Below, piece by piece: positions 17,128 to 25,538 of a stretch of DNA of 64,000 nt. Location: the NCBI RefSeq assembly GCF_029076445.1, contig NZ_JARESG010000020.1:1-64000 (forward strand), read 5' to 3'. This DNA is from Pseudarthrobacter naphthalenicus (GTDB lineage Bacteria; Actinomycetota; Actinomycetes; Actinomycetales; Micrococcaceae). The notes under the pieces were generated by a model. It was given only the letters and a program-made list of their open reading frames with translations, made no database searches and was not told the DNA's origin. Numbering within the stretch: position 1 is the first letter of the stretch; every line of letters starts with the position of its first letter. Both the position numbers and the translations under genes were made by a program.

Positions 17128-17919
17128 TCAGTCCGAGAGCACGTCCAGCTCAACACCGGCGAGTACCTTTGCCGGGTGCGGGCCGCGGGCGGTCAGTGCC
17201 GCGGTCCAGGCGTCAGGCCAGGCGGACTGCGTGCCGGCGAGGATGATGTTGCCGGGGTAGCGGCCCGCGAACATGCCGGTCTCCGCGAAGGCCGCAACGT
17301 CGGTCATGGCCCGGCGCATCGCTGTGACCTGGCTCCGCACCAGTGTGAGGCCCGGCTCGTCGCCCACGTTCACGATCAGCACGCCCCGCGGCGTCAGCCG
17401 AGCCGCGGCCTCCTGGTAAAATCCGGTGCAGGCGATGTGTTCCGGCGCATTCGGCCCGGAGAAAATGTCCAGAATGACGACGTCGAAGCGCAGTTCCGCG
17501 GGCAGCGTGGCAAGCGACTCCCGGGCGTCGCCGATCACCGTGTGCAGCCGTGTTCCCTGCGGCATCGGGAGCTGCTGCAGCACGAAGTCCAGCAGTTCGC
17601 GCTCCAGCTCCACGGCGTACTGCACGGACCCCGGCCGGGTGGCCTGGATGTAGCGGGCCAGCGTCAGGGCACCGGCGCCCAGGTGGAGGGCCGTGATGGG
17701 CTCACCCCACGGGGCCGCAAGATCCACCACGTGCCCGATCCTGCGCAGGTACTCGTAGAAGATGTCGGCGGGGTCGGCCAAATCGACGTGGGATTGCTCG
17801 GCTCCTCCGATGCTCAGCACAAAACCGCCCTCCGTGAATGTGTCGGGCTCGATCACCGCATGCTGCCCGGTGGTGCGCAGGAAGCGGCTGGCGGTCCGGG
17901 TGCCGTCGGGCTCCGCCAT
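17128..17919 (-). CDS. Spermidine synthase-like class I methyltransferase-fold protein
   Basis: About 263 residues. The Rossmann core has ALHLGAGALTLARYI near residue 75 (motif I), YAVELERELLDF near 100 (acidic loop), VIGDARESL, and FDVVILDIFSG near 150. This pattern fits spermidine synthase-like proteins common in actinobacteria. The sequence lacks the N-terminal membrane half found in longer fused forms, and true spermidine synthase activity is unproven. ATG at 17919 overlaps the aminotransferase stop as ATGA, so the two are translationally coupled. An alternative GTG is at 17922. Confidence 0.82.
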   Translation of the reverse strand: MAEPDGTRTASRFLRTTGQHAVIEPDTFTEGGFVLSIGGAEQSHVDLADPADIFYEYLRRIGHVVDLAAPWGEPITALHLGAGALTLARYIQATRPGSVQYAVELERELLDFVLQQLPMPQGTRLHTVIGDARESLATLPAELRFDVVILDIFSGPNAPEHIACTGFYQEAAARLTPRGVLIVNVGDEPGLTLVRSQVTAMRRAMTDVAAFAETGMFAGRYPGNIILAGTQSAWPDAWTAALTARGPHPAKVLAGVELDVLSD

Positions 17920-19148
17920 CACAGCTTCCCGGCCAGTGTGGCCAGCCGCGCGGCAGCCTCCTCGAGGACCTCCACCTTCTTGCAGAACGCGAAACGGAGC
18001 AGGCTCCGGGTCCGTGCGGCACCCTCGGGGTGGCAGAAGACGGGCACGGGGATCGCGGCGACCCCCACCAGGGCGGGCAGCCGGCGGGCCAGGTCCACGG
18101 CGTCGGCAATGCCGAGGGGAGCGGTATCAACGTTGACGAAGTAGGTGCCCTGCGGGGTAAAGACATCAAAGCCGGCGGCACGGAGGCCATCGCTGAGGAT
18201 GTCCCGCTTCTTCTGCAGCGTGGCCGAAATCCCCTGGAAGAATTCGTCCGGCAACGCCAGCCCGGTGGCAATGGCGGCCTGGAACGGGGTGCCGGAACTG
18301 TAGGTCAGGAATTGCTTGACGGTGCGGACGGCCGCCACCAGCTGTTCCGGTCCGGTCAGCCAGCCGATTTTCCAGCCCGTGAAGGAGAAGGTCTTTCCCG
18401 CCGAGGAGATGGTGATGGTCCTTTCGGCGGCTCCCGGCAGCGTCGCGACGGGAAGGTGGCTGGCACCGAAGGTCAGGTGCTCGTACACCTCGTCGGTGAT
18501 GATCAGGCAATCGAACTTTTCGGCGAGCTCGACGACGCGCTGAAGGACCTGGCGGGGGAACACCGCGCCGGTGGGATTGTGGGGGTTGTTCAGCAGAACC
18601 ACCCGGGTCCGGTCCGTGAACGCCGCCTCGAGGGCCGCCATGTCCGGGAAGAAGTCGGGGGCAAGCAGCGGAGCGGTGGTGTGGGTGGCCCCCGCCAGTC
18701 CGATGACGGCGCCGTAGGAGTCGTAGAACGGCTCGAACGTCAGCACTTCATCGCCCGGGCCTACGAATGCCAGCAGGGCGGCGGCGATGGCCTCGGTGGC
18801 TCCGGTGGTGACAATGACCTCCGTCTGCGGGTCCGGAGTCAGGCCATAGAACCGGGCCTGGTGCGCCGCGACAGCCTCACGCAGCTCCGGAAGGCCCTTG
18901 CCGGGCGCATATTGGTTGGCCCCGGACTCGATGGCGGCCATGGCTGCGGCCTTGATCTCAGCCGGTCCGTCCTCGTCCGGAAAGCCCTGCCCCAGGTTGA
19001 TGGCGCCGGTGCGCGCCGCCAGGGTGGTCATCTCCTCGAAGATGGTGACGCCGAGCTGGCCGGCGGGGCCCAGGAGGTTCGCGCCGGCCGCTGTCCGCTG
19101 CCACGGAGCCGGGGCTGCGGGCAGGGAAAGTTGCCGTGGTGGATGCAT
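17919..19148 (-). CDS. PLP-dependent aminotransferase (class I/II, methionine/kynurenine type)
   Basis: About 409 residues of fold-type I aminotransferase. Motifs are INLGQGFPDEDGP near residue 50, ANQYAPGKGLPELREAVA, VTTGATEAIAAALL, LNNPHNPTGAVF (the NPHNPTG motif), DEVYEHLTF, and the PLP lysine in SSAGKTFSFTGWKIGWL near residue 245. This set is typical of YbdL/kynurenine aminotransferase-like enzymes that act on methionine, glutamine or aromatic substrates; the exact substrate is not determined. ATG 19148 is preferred because ATG 19193 would overlap the divergent coaD start. It shares an ATGA overlap with the following methyltransferase-like gene. Confidence 0.9.
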   Translation of the reverse strand: MHPPRQLSLPAAPAPWQRTAAGANLLGPAGQLGVTIFEEMTTLAARTGAINLGQGFPDEDGPAEIKAAAMAAIESGANQYAPGKGLPELREAVAAHQARFYGLTPDPQTEVIVTTGATEAIAAALLAFVGPGDEVLTFEPFYDSYGAVIGLAGATHTTAPLLAPDFFPDMAALEAAFTDRTRVVLLNNPHNPTGAVFPRQVLQRVVELAEKFDCLIITDEVYEHLTFGASHLPVATLPGAAERTITISSAGKTFSFTGWKIGWLTGPEQLVAAVRTVKQFLTYSSGTPFQAAIATGLALPDEFFQGISATLQKKRDILSDGLRAAGFDVFTPQGTYFVNVDTAPLGIADAVDLARRLPALVGVAAIPVPVFCHPEGAARTRSLLRFAFCKKVEVLEEAAARLATLAGKL

Positions 19149-19191
19149 GCAGTCATGGTATCCCGGCCTTCGGATGCGGTAGGTTCGGTGC

Positions 19192-19671
19192 ATGAGACGC
19201 GCTGTCTGCCCCGGATCCTATGACCCCATCCACAACGGTCACCTCGAGGTCATTGCCCGCGCCTCCGGGCTTTTTGACGAAGTCATTGTGGCGGTATCCA
19301 CCAACTACGCCAAGAAGTACAGGTTCAGCCTGGGGGACCGGATCGACATGGCCCGCGAAACGCTGGCGTCGCTGCAGGGCATCGTGGTGGAGCCGGTGGG
19401 GGAGGGCCTGTTGGCTGAGTATTGCCGCCAGCGTGGTGTGTCCGCGATCGTGAAGGGCCTCCGGTCGTCGTCGGACTTTGATTACGAACTCCCGATGGCC
19501 ACCATGAACCGCCAGCTCAGCGGCGTTGAAACCGTGTTCCTGCCGGCCGAGGCACACTACCTGCATTTGTCCTCCACCCTCATCAAGGAAGTGGCGAGCC
19601 TGGGCGGCAGCGTCTCGGACTATGTACCGCGTTCCGTGCAAAAAAGGCTGCTCTCAGGCGAGTCGGCGTAG
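19192..19671 (+). CDS. coaD: Phosphopantetheine adenylyltransferase
   Basis: Transfers AMP from ATP to 4'-phosphopantetheine, the penultimate step of coenzyme A synthesis. It is 159 residues. CPGSYDPIHNGH at residues 6-17 contains the nucleotidyltransferase (T/H)xGH motif. Later conserved segments are KGLRSSSDFDYE near 88 and the ISSTxxR-like region LSSTLIKEVASLGG near 126. ATG 19192 is the start. It is divergent from the aminotransferase, with 43 bp between the two starts. Confidence 0.97.
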   Translation: MRRAVCPGSYDPIHNGHLEVIARASGLFDEVIVAVSTNYAKKYRFSLGDRIDMARETLASLQGIVVEPVGEGLLAEYCRQRGVSAIVKGLRSSSDFDYELPMATMNRQLSGVETVFLPAEAHYLHLSSTLIKEVASLGGSVSDYVPRSVQKRLLSGESA

Positions 19672-19729
19672 GACCCGCGCTCAAGAGGGTAGGCTTGTCC
19701 GGTACTTCGGCGGCTGTCCGACGCCCGGT

Positions 19730-19759
19730 TTGAGTCCCTGCGGCTCTTCAGGCTAAGAT
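19730..19759 (+). promoter_or_regulatory. Candidate promoter for DUF177-rpmF-rnc-mutM
   Basis: TTGAGT (19730-19735) and TAAGAT (19754-19759) are separated by 18 bp, upstream of the ATT/TTG start region of the DUF177 gene. Spacing and hexamers fit sigma70 promoters; activity is untested. Confidence 0.5.
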
Positions 19760-19792
19760 AGTACGTCGGTCATATGTTCAACAGGAGTTCTC

Positions 19793-20341
19793 ATTAAACG
19801 AGATGCTAGTTCGCCCTTGGCGTTCGACGTCAAGGATCTCGGGCGCAGCCCGGGCAGCATGCGGACGCTGAAAGAACATGTACCCGCGCCAAAGGATTTT
19901 GGCGTGGCACTCATTGGCGTTCAGGAAGGCTCGGATATCGAGCTGGACCTGAGGCTTGAGGCCGTACACGAAGGAATTCTGGTATCAGGAACCGCGCTCG
20001 CCGAAGTTACAGGCGAATGCGGCCGATGCCTGGATCCCCTTGCGTATGACCTTGAGGTCAATGTGCAAGAACTTTTCTTCTATGAAGGCGTCCTGCTTTC
20101 GGATGAAGAAGACGAAGAAGAGCAACGTCGAGTCGAGCACGATCTGATCGATCTTGAGCCGGTGTTGCGGGACGCAGTTGTAACCATGCTGCCGTTCCAG
20201 CCGGTGTGCCGGGAAGACTGCCAGGGCCTTTGCTCCGAATGCGGAGCGCGCCTGGAAGACGAGCCGGGGCATCACCACGAGGTTGTAGATCCTCGCTGGG
20301 CCGCCCTGGCTGACTTGGCTAAGCCTGACCGGCAAAACTGA
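19793..20341 (+). CDS. YceD/DUF177 family protein
   Basis: About 182 residues. The N-terminus reads SPLAFDVKDLGRSPGS, then the DUF177 core with GECGRCLDPL near residue 75 and a second CxxC pair in CQGLCSECGARLED near 145, so it may bind metal. YceD homologues sit upstream of rpmF across bacteria and take part in 23S rRNA or 50S maturation. The start is unusual: ATT at 19793 has AGGAG 5 nt before it and adds IKRDASSP. The next in-frame start codon, TTG 19817, has no Shine-Dalgarno sequence. If ATT is not used, the gene begins at 19817. It is followed after 36 bp by rpmF. Confidence 0.88.
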   Translation: MKRDASSPLAFDVKDLGRSPGSMRTLKEHVPAPKDFGVALIGVQEGSDIELDLRLEAVHEGILVSGTALAEVTGECGRCLDPLAYDLEVNVQELFFYEGVLLSDEEDEEEQRRVEHDLIDLEPVLRDAVVTMLPFQPVCREDCQGLCSECGARLEDEPGHHHEVVDPRWAALADLAKPDRQN

Positions 20342-20377
20342 TTTGTACGTGTTTGTCTAGAGAGAAATGAGTTAGCC

Positions 20378-20581
20378 GTGGCTGTCCCGAAGCGGAAAAT
20401 GTCTCGCTCGAATACCCGCGCCCGCCGCTCCCAGTGGAAGGCAACTGCCCCCCACCTGGTGAAGACTGTCGAGAACGGCCAGGTTACTTACAGCCTGCCG
20501 CACCAGGCAAAGGTCGTTACCGACTCGGCTGGCACTGCGCTGTTCCTTGAGTACAAGGGCCGCAAGGTCGCAGACGTCTAA
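20378..20581 (+). CDS. rpmF: 50S ribosomal protein L32 (cysteine-free form)
   Basis: A 67-residue ribosomal protein. MAVPKRKMSRSNTRARRSQW at the N-terminus is the universal L32 signature. The C-terminal half lacks the four zinc-binding cysteines of the classical form and instead has SLPHQAKVVTDSAGTAL, so this is a zinc-independent L32 type. GTG 20378 is the start. It lies between the DUF177 gene and rnc, the usual bacterial arrangement. Confidence 0.97.
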   Translation: MAVPKRKMSRSNTRARRSQWKATAPHLVKTVENGQVTYSLPHQAKVVTDSAGTALFLEYKGRKVADV

Positions 20582-20599
20582 TCGGCCCCCAAGGCTGAC

Positions 20600-21343
20600 A
20601 TGATGTCTTCAACTGAAGAGCTTCTGAAGCGTCTCGGTGTCTCCATTGACGCCGGGACGCTTCGTCTTGCTCTGACACACCGTTCCTACGCCTACGAAAA
20701 CGGCGGCATCCCCACCAATGAGCGGCTCGAGTTCCTCGGCGACTCCATCCTGGGTTTCTCCGTGACGGACGCCCTGTACCGGGACAACCCGACGCTGCCC
20801 GAAGGCGACCTTGCGAAACGCCGCTCCGCGGTGGTCAGCACAAGGGCCCTGGCGGGCATTGGCCGGAGCCTGGGCATCGGCGACTACATCTACCTGGGGC
20901 AGGGCGAAAAGCTCACCGAGGGTAAGAACAAGGCCTCCATCCTGGCGGACACCATGGAAGCGCTCATCGGCGCCACCTACGTGTCCAATGACATCGAAAC
21001 CGCACGGCAGCTGGTCATGCGGCTGATCGGCCCGCTCCTCAAGGACGCAGCAGCCCTTGGCGCCGGCACCGACTGGAAGACCAGCATCCAGGAATTGGCC
21101 GCCAGTCGTCAGCTCGGCACCATTTTCTACGCGGTCGAGGGTGCCGGTCCGGATCACGCCCGCACCTTCAAGGCGGTCCTGAACATCGGCGGCATGCCGT
21201 ACGGCAACGGTTCCGGCCATTCCAAGAAGGAAGCCGAACAGGAAGCTGCCGCGGACGCTTGGCGTACCCTGTCGGCGGCCAAGGATGCGGCGGCCAAGGG
21301 AACCGCGGCCGGCGGATCAGCCGAGCCTGCGCCCGGCGCCTAG
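20600..21343 (+). CDS. rnc: Ribonuclease III
   Basis: Cleaves double-stranded RNA in rRNA and mRNA processing. It has 247 residues. The catalytic signature NERLEFLGDSILG is near residues 39-51 (with conserved Glu and Asp), DTMEALIGA near 115 carries the second metal-binding pair, and residues about 155-230 are the double-stranded RNA-binding domain (GSGHSKKEAEQEAAADAW). The C-terminus is Ala/Gly-rich. The start ATG is 20600 or 20603. It lies 18 bp after rpmF and 8 bp before mutM. Confidence 0.96.
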   Translation: MMSSTEELLKRLGVSIDAGTLRLALTHRSYAYENGGIPTNERLEFLGDSILGFSVTDALYRDNPTLPEGDLAKRRSAVVSTRALAGIGRSLGIGDYIYLGQGEKLTEGKNKASILADTMEALIGATYVSNDIETARQLVMRLIGPLLKDAAALGAGTDWKTSIQELAASRQLGTIFYAVEGAGPDHARTFKAVLNIGGMPYGNGSGHSKKEAEQEAAADAWRTLSAAKDAAAKGTAAGGSAEPAPGA

Positions 21344-21351
21344 GTCCGGCT

Positions 21352-22314
21352 TTGCCCGAACTGCCTGAAGTTGAAGTGGTCCGCCGCGGGCTGGTGAGAT
21401 GGCTCCGCGGCCGCACCATTACCTCCGTTGAGGTCCTGGACCCCCGATCGCTCCGCCGCCACGCCCTCGGTCCCGAGGACTTTATCGGGAACCTCCAGGG
21501 CACCACGGTGGTGGACGTGGTGCGCCGCGGAAAATTCCTGTGGATGCCGCTGCGCGACACCCCGTCCGCAGCGGCCGCTCCGGAACAGTCCGTTCCGGCC
21601 GTCGCCCTGATGGCCCACCTTGGAATGAGCGGTCAACTGCTGATGCAGGACCCTTCCGTTCCGGACGAGAAACACCTGAAGGTCCGCCTCCGCCTGAGCC
21701 CCGCCGACGGCATGCCGGACGAACTGCGGTTTGTGGACCAGCGCATCTTCGGCGGGCTTTTTGTGACGGACCTGGTGGCCACGGACGACGGCGGCCCCGG
21801 CGGCCTCGCCGAATCGCCGCTTCCCCTGATTGCCGAAGAGGCGGCTCATATCGCCCGGGACCCCCTGGACCCCGCCTTCTCCTTCGGGCTCTTCTACAGC
21901 CGGCTCAGGAAACGCAGGACCGGCCTCAAGCGCGCCCTTTTGGACCAGGGGCTGGTCTCAGGCATCGGAAACATCTACGCGGACGAATCCCTGTGGCGTG
22001 CCGGCCTGCATTACGCCCGCCCCACGGACAAGCTGCGCCGTTCGGATGCGGAACGCGTGATCGCCAGCGCCCGCGAAGTCATGCTCGATGCCCTCGAGGC
22101 AGGCGGAACCAGCTTCGACTCCCTGTACGTGAACGTCAACGGCGCCTCCGGCTACTTCGACCGCTCCCTGAACGCCTACGGCAGGGAAGGGCAGCCCTGC
22201 AACCGGTGCGCCGCCGTCGGGATTAACTCCCTCATCCGCCGCGAACAGTTCATGAACCGGTCCTCCTACACGTGCCCTGTCTGTCAGCCGCGACCACGGA
22301 ACGGTCGCTGGTAG
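21352..22314 (+). CDS. mutM: Formamidopyrimidine-DNA glycosylase
   Basis: Base-excision repair enzyme that removes 8-oxoguanine and opened purines. The TTG at 21352 gives a protein beginning M-PELPEVEVVRRGL, whose Pro becomes the catalytic N-terminus after Met removal. A longer frame from 21259 would bury that Pro, so it is rejected. It has 320 residues. The conserved Lys is in RRGKFLWMPL near 60, the helix-two-turn-helix ends with SGIGNIYADESLWRAG, and a C-terminal zinc finger has CNRC and CPVC pairs near residues 283 and 306. It lies 8 bp after rnc. Confidence 0.97.
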   Translation: MPELPEVEVVRRGLVRWLRGRTITSVEVLDPRSLRRHALGPEDFIGNLQGTTVVDVVRRGKFLWMPLRDTPSAAAAPEQSVPAVALMAHLGMSGQLLMQDPSVPDEKHLKVRLRLSPADGMPDELRFVDQRIFGGLFVTDLVATDDGGPGGLAESPLPLIAEEAAHIARDPLDPAFSFGLFYSRLRKRRTGLKRALLDQGLVSGIGNIYADESLWRAGLHYARPTDKLRRSDAERVIASAREVMLDALEAGGTSFDSLYVNVNGASGYFDRSLNAYGREGQPCNRCAAVGINSLIRREQFMNRSSYTCPVCQPRPRNGRW

Positions 22315-22422
22315 ACCACAGGAAAAGTCTGCGGATTCTGCGGTTCCCCAATGCGGGTTCCGTTGGCAGACTGGGCGCATGAAAGCCTGGGGTGTCATTA
22401 CCGCGGTGGCCTTGGCGGGGCC

Positions 22423-23118
22423 ATGATCGCGAAGAAACTGGTACTCGCCGGAGTCATTGCAGCTGTTGCCCTGGGCGGAACAGCTGTTGTGCTGGACCAG
22501 GCATCACAGCCCGCCAAAGCCCCGCCCGCAGCGGTCAACGGCACCGGACCGGTGGACAGCAGTGTCCCGCAGCCCTCCGGGGCCGGGACCGTCGCAGCAC
22601 CTGGAAGCGGCACGGAATCGCCATCGGCTGCGGCGGCACCCCCTGACGCCGGCGTGACTCCTTCACAGGGTCCCTCCGATCCGGCAGGACGCCGGATCCA
22701 GGAGGTTCTGCCGCCAGCCAGTGATGCCCCAACGGGGCTGCCCATGCCTTCGCCGCCGGCCGCCCTGATCCGGACTCCGCTGCCCGCACCCGCGTCAGCC
22801 CAGGGCAAGATAGTGGACGGCTTCCCCGCCAACGTCGTGTCCTTCCCCGACCGGACAGCGGTGGTGTCGACGAGTGTGAGCTCCGAGGACCGGACCCTGC
22901 AGGCCAGCGCGGTCGGTATTGTGGACCTGACTCCTCTCCAGACCATAGGTCATTTCCAGCAGTCACTGCTGGCCCTGGGCTTCCAGTCCGAATCAGTGTC
23001 TTCCGGGGATGGCCGGTCCGTCCGCCTCTCACGCGGGACTGACACCGTGACGGTAGCCATCACCACCACGGGTACCGGAAGCACGCGGTTCACACTTCTG
23101 GCCACCCTCCATGCGTAA
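22423..23118 (+). CDS. Secreted or membrane-anchored Pro/Ala-rich protein of unknown function
   Basis: About 231 residues. Residues 4-24 form a hydrophobic signal/anchor segment. Residues about 25-125 are a low-complexity Pro/Ala/Gly/Ser linker. The C-terminal third (about 130-231) looks folded and has alternating Val/Thr/Ser strands (DGRSVRLSRGTDTVTVAITTTG), possibly a small extracytoplasmic beta domain. No family is recognised. The ATG at 22423 follows GGCGGGG; an upstream ATG at 22351 would place 24 odd residues before the signal and is not preferred. It is 13 bp upstream of the MFS gene, probably in one operon. Confidence 0.7.
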   Translation: MIAKKLVLAGVIAAVALGGTAVVLDQASQPAKAPPAAVNGTGPVDSSVPQPSGAGTVAAPGSGTESPSAAAAPPDAGVTPSQGPSDPAGRRIQEVLPPASDAPTGLPMPSPPAALIRTPLPAPASAQGKIVDGFPANVVSFPDRTAVVSTSVSSEDRTLQASAVGIVDLTPLQTIGHFQQSLLALGFQSESVSSGDGRSVRLSRGTDTVTVAITTTGTGSTRFTLLATLHA

Positions 23119-23130
23119 ACGGACCTGCTG

Positions 23131-24417
23131 ATGTACCTTTCGGTGTCAGACCGCAACGGCGGCAAGAAGGACGAACAGGTGGTCACGGCAGGCCGGACCC
23201 GCCGGTCCGGAACCCGGTTCAAACTCTCCCACACCATAGTGTGGCTTGGTGTGGTCAGCATGTTCACCGACGTCTCCTCAGAGTCTGTGGCAGCCATCCT
23301 GCCCCTGTACATCACAGGCTTCCTGGGGCTCTCGGTGATCGCGTTTGGCGTGCTTGACGGCCTCAACCAGGGGGCAAGCGCCCTGGTCCGGATCGCCGCC
23401 GGGTGGACTGCTGACCGGATCGGCCATCCCAAGCGGGTGGCCCTGGCCGGGTACGGGCTGTCGGCGGCGGCCAGAATCGGGCTGCTTTTTGCCGGCGGCT
23501 TTTGGTCCCTGACAGCCATCATCACCGGCGACAGGATCGGCAAGGGAATCCGCACCGCTCCCCGCGACGCGCTGGTCACGGTATCGGCGCAGCCCGAACA
23601 TCTGGCCAGGCACTTCGGCGTCCACCGTATGCTCGATAACATCGGCGCCGCCACCGGTCCGCTCCTGGCATTCTTCATTCTGATGCTCATCCCCAACGGC
23701 TACCTGACAGTCTTTGTGGTGTCGTTGGCGTTCGCGGTCATCGGCGCGGCGGCGCTGGTTCTGTTCGTCCCGGATCTGCGGGCCGGAGGACGCCGCCCGG
23801 GGGACACCCGGAAAAGTCAGGCATTTGCATTCCGCTGGGGCATGCTCCGGGAACCGGGGCTTGGGCGCCTGCTCATCGTCGCCGGCGTCCTGGGGCTGCT
23901 GACCGTGGGAGACGGCTTCATCTACCTCGTCCTCCAGGATAAGAATTCCTTCGCCGTGCAGTGGTTCCCGCTGCTATATGTGGGCACGAACCTGGTGTTC
24001 CTTTTGCTTGCCATCCCGCTGGGCAGGCTCGCCGACCGGTGGGGCAAAGCCAAGGTCTTCATCACAGGGCACGCGGCGCTTCTCGCCTGCTACCTGCTGG
24101 CCGCCATGCCGTTCGCGGGAATCGGACCCACGCTCGGCTGCCTGGTCCTTCTGGGCATTTTCTATGCGGCCACGGACGGGGTGCTGGCAGCACTTGCCGG
24201 CCAGCTCACACCGGTTGAGAGGCTGGCCACGGGCATTGGCGCAGCGCAGACGGTAGTGGCGGTGAGCCGGATGGCTGCTTCGGCAGGTTTCGGAGTCCTC
24301 TGGTTCGCAGTTGGGCCGACGACGGCGATGGTTGCCGTTGGCTGCCTGTTGGCCGTCGCCGTCGCGGCATCGCCGTTCATCCTTCACGGGATCGGGCAAG
24401 AGAAGCGCGTGGCATGA
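23131..24417 (+). CDS. MFS transporter
   Basis: A 428-residue protein with about twelve membrane helices. A cytoplasmic N-tail of about 30 residues precedes helix 1 (VWLGVVSMFTDVSSESVAAILPLYI). Motif A is present between helices 2 and 3 as GWTADRIGHPKRVALAG, with a second-half copy GRLADRWGKAKV. FTDVSSE in helix 1 resembles a subgroup of putative exporters; the substrate is unknown. ATG 23131 has a weak Shine-Dalgarno; GTG 23179 after AAGGA is an alternative. Its stop overlaps the next start as ATGA (24414-24417), coupling it to the beta-propeller protein. Confidence 0.88.
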   Translation: MYLSVSDRNGGKKDEQVVTAGRTRRSGTRFKLSHTIVWLGVVSMFTDVSSESVAAILPLYITGFLGLSVIAFGVLDGLNQGASALVRIAAGWTADRIGHPKRVALAGYGLSAAARIGLLFAGGFWSLTAIITGDRIGKGIRTAPRDALVTVSAQPEHLARHFGVHRMLDNIGAATGPLLAFFILMLIPNGYLTVFVVSLAFAVIGAAALVLFVPDLRAGGRRPGDTRKSQAFAFRWGMLREPGLGRLLIVAGVLGLLTVGDGFIYLVLQDKNSFAVQWFPLLYVGTNLVFLLLAIPLGRLADRWGKAKVFITGHAALLACYLLAAMPFAGIGPTLGCLVLLGIFYAATDGVLAALAGQLTPVERLATGIGAAQTVVAVSRMAASAGFGVLWFAVGPTTAMVAVGCLLAVAVAASPFILHGIGQEKRVA

Positions 24418-25457
24418 CCCGGAACCGGTGGGAGCCCGACGGAAAGCTTCGGTGGGTCATCCTCCTGGTGGTGACTGTCAGTGTGGTCGCCGGCGCTGGC
24501 GTGTACGCCGCCCAGGCGTTCCAGCGCTTTCAGGCTGCCAGCCAGGCAACATCCTCCGCTGCGATCGCCGCGGCCGGATCGTCGCTTCCGGACCAGCCGT
24601 TTGTCCTGTTCCGCAACACCGCCTCGGGCCAGGGCTATGGCCAGGCTGCCACAGTGCTGTTGTCCGCTCCGGGAGCGGAACGGGCGGTGGGCGGTGCGGC
24701 CTGCGACCGTGTCTACGGGACGAGACGGGAAGTGATGTGCCTGCGGACGAACCGTGGCCTGGTCACCAGCTACGAGGCGGCACTCTACGACAGGAACTGG
24801 CAGGAGGTCCGCAGCTGGGCGCTGCGGGGGATCCCCAGCCGGACAAGGCTCGATGGCACGGGAAGTGCCGCGGCAACAACGGTCTTCGTGACGGGCCACT
24901 CCTATGCCGGCACAGGCTTTTCGACCGAGACAGTGATCAGTCCGGTGGAGGGTGGCCCCGGAACGGGCAGCCTTGAAGACTTTGCCTTGTGGGTGAACGG
25001 AGCGCAGGTCAGTCCGTCGGACCGGAACATCTGGGGGGTCACCTTCATGCCGGGCCAGTCCGATTCCTTCTATGCGACGGCGGCTTCGAACGGCCGGACA
25101 TGGCTGGTGGAAGGAAGTGTTTCGGCCCGGAAGCTCACGGCCGTCCACGACGCCGCTGAGTGCCCGTCCGTGTCTCCTGACGGGAAAAGCATTGCGTACA
25201 AAAAGAACATGGCCGGCAGCGTCCATCCGCACTGGAACATCGCGGTCCTGGATATTGCCACCGGAACCGAGACCCTCCTTGCCGAGACCAGGAACGTTGA
25301 CGACCAGGTTGAGTGGCTGGACGGCCACACCGTGCTGTACGGGCTGGGCCGGGAGGATTCGGCCGGCGACAGCGACATTTGGCGGCTGGACGTAGCAGGG
25401 GCTTCGCGGCCGGAACTTTTCATCGAACACGCCTGGTCGCCGTCGGTGGTGCGCTGA
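24414..25457 (+). CDS. Membrane-anchored TolB-like beta-propeller protein
   Basis: 347 residues. A short basic N-tail and one hydrophobic helix (residues 14-34) suggest export and anchoring. The rest is built from beta-blade-like repeats. The clearest is a PD40/TolB motif, CPSVSPDGKSIAYKK near residue 242, followed by NIAVLDIATGTETLL and VEWLDGHTVLYGLG. Two Cys near residues 97 and 107 may form a disulfide. It overlaps the MFS gene by 4 nt, so the two products are probably made together; the propeller could be an external partner or sensor of the transporter, which is inference. Confidence 0.78.
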   Translation: MTRNRWEPDGKLRWVILLVVTVSVVAGAGVYAAQAFQRFQAASQATSSAAIAAAGSSLPDQPFVLFRNTASGQGYGQAATVLLSAPGAERAVGGAACDRVYGTRREVMCLRTNRGLVTSYEAALYDRNWQEVRSWALRGIPSRTRLDGTGSAAATTVFVTGHSYAGTGFSTETVISPVEGGPGTGSLEDFALWVNGAQVSPSDRNIWGVTFMPGQSDSFYATAASNGRTWLVEGSVSARKLTAVHDAAECPSVSPDGKSIAYKKNMAGSVHPHWNIAVLDIATGTETLLAETRNVDDQVEWLDGHTVLYGLGREDSAGDSDIWRLDVAGASRPELFIEHAWSPSVVR

Positions 25458-25490
25458 GGCCGAGTGGGTCATCAAGGCTTGCGTCATCAC

Positions 25491-25529
25491 ACAGACCGGC
25501 GGCGGGAGGAAAACCCGCTGCCGGTCTGT
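25491..25529. terminator. Bidirectional terminator
   Basis: A 16-bp stem (ACAGACCGGCGGCGGG at 25491-25506 with the complement at 25514-25529, one G.T pair) has a 7-nt loop AGGAAAA. It lies between the convergent beta-propeller and DUF4082 genes. Confidence 0.75.
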
Positions 25530-25538
25530 TCACGTCAT

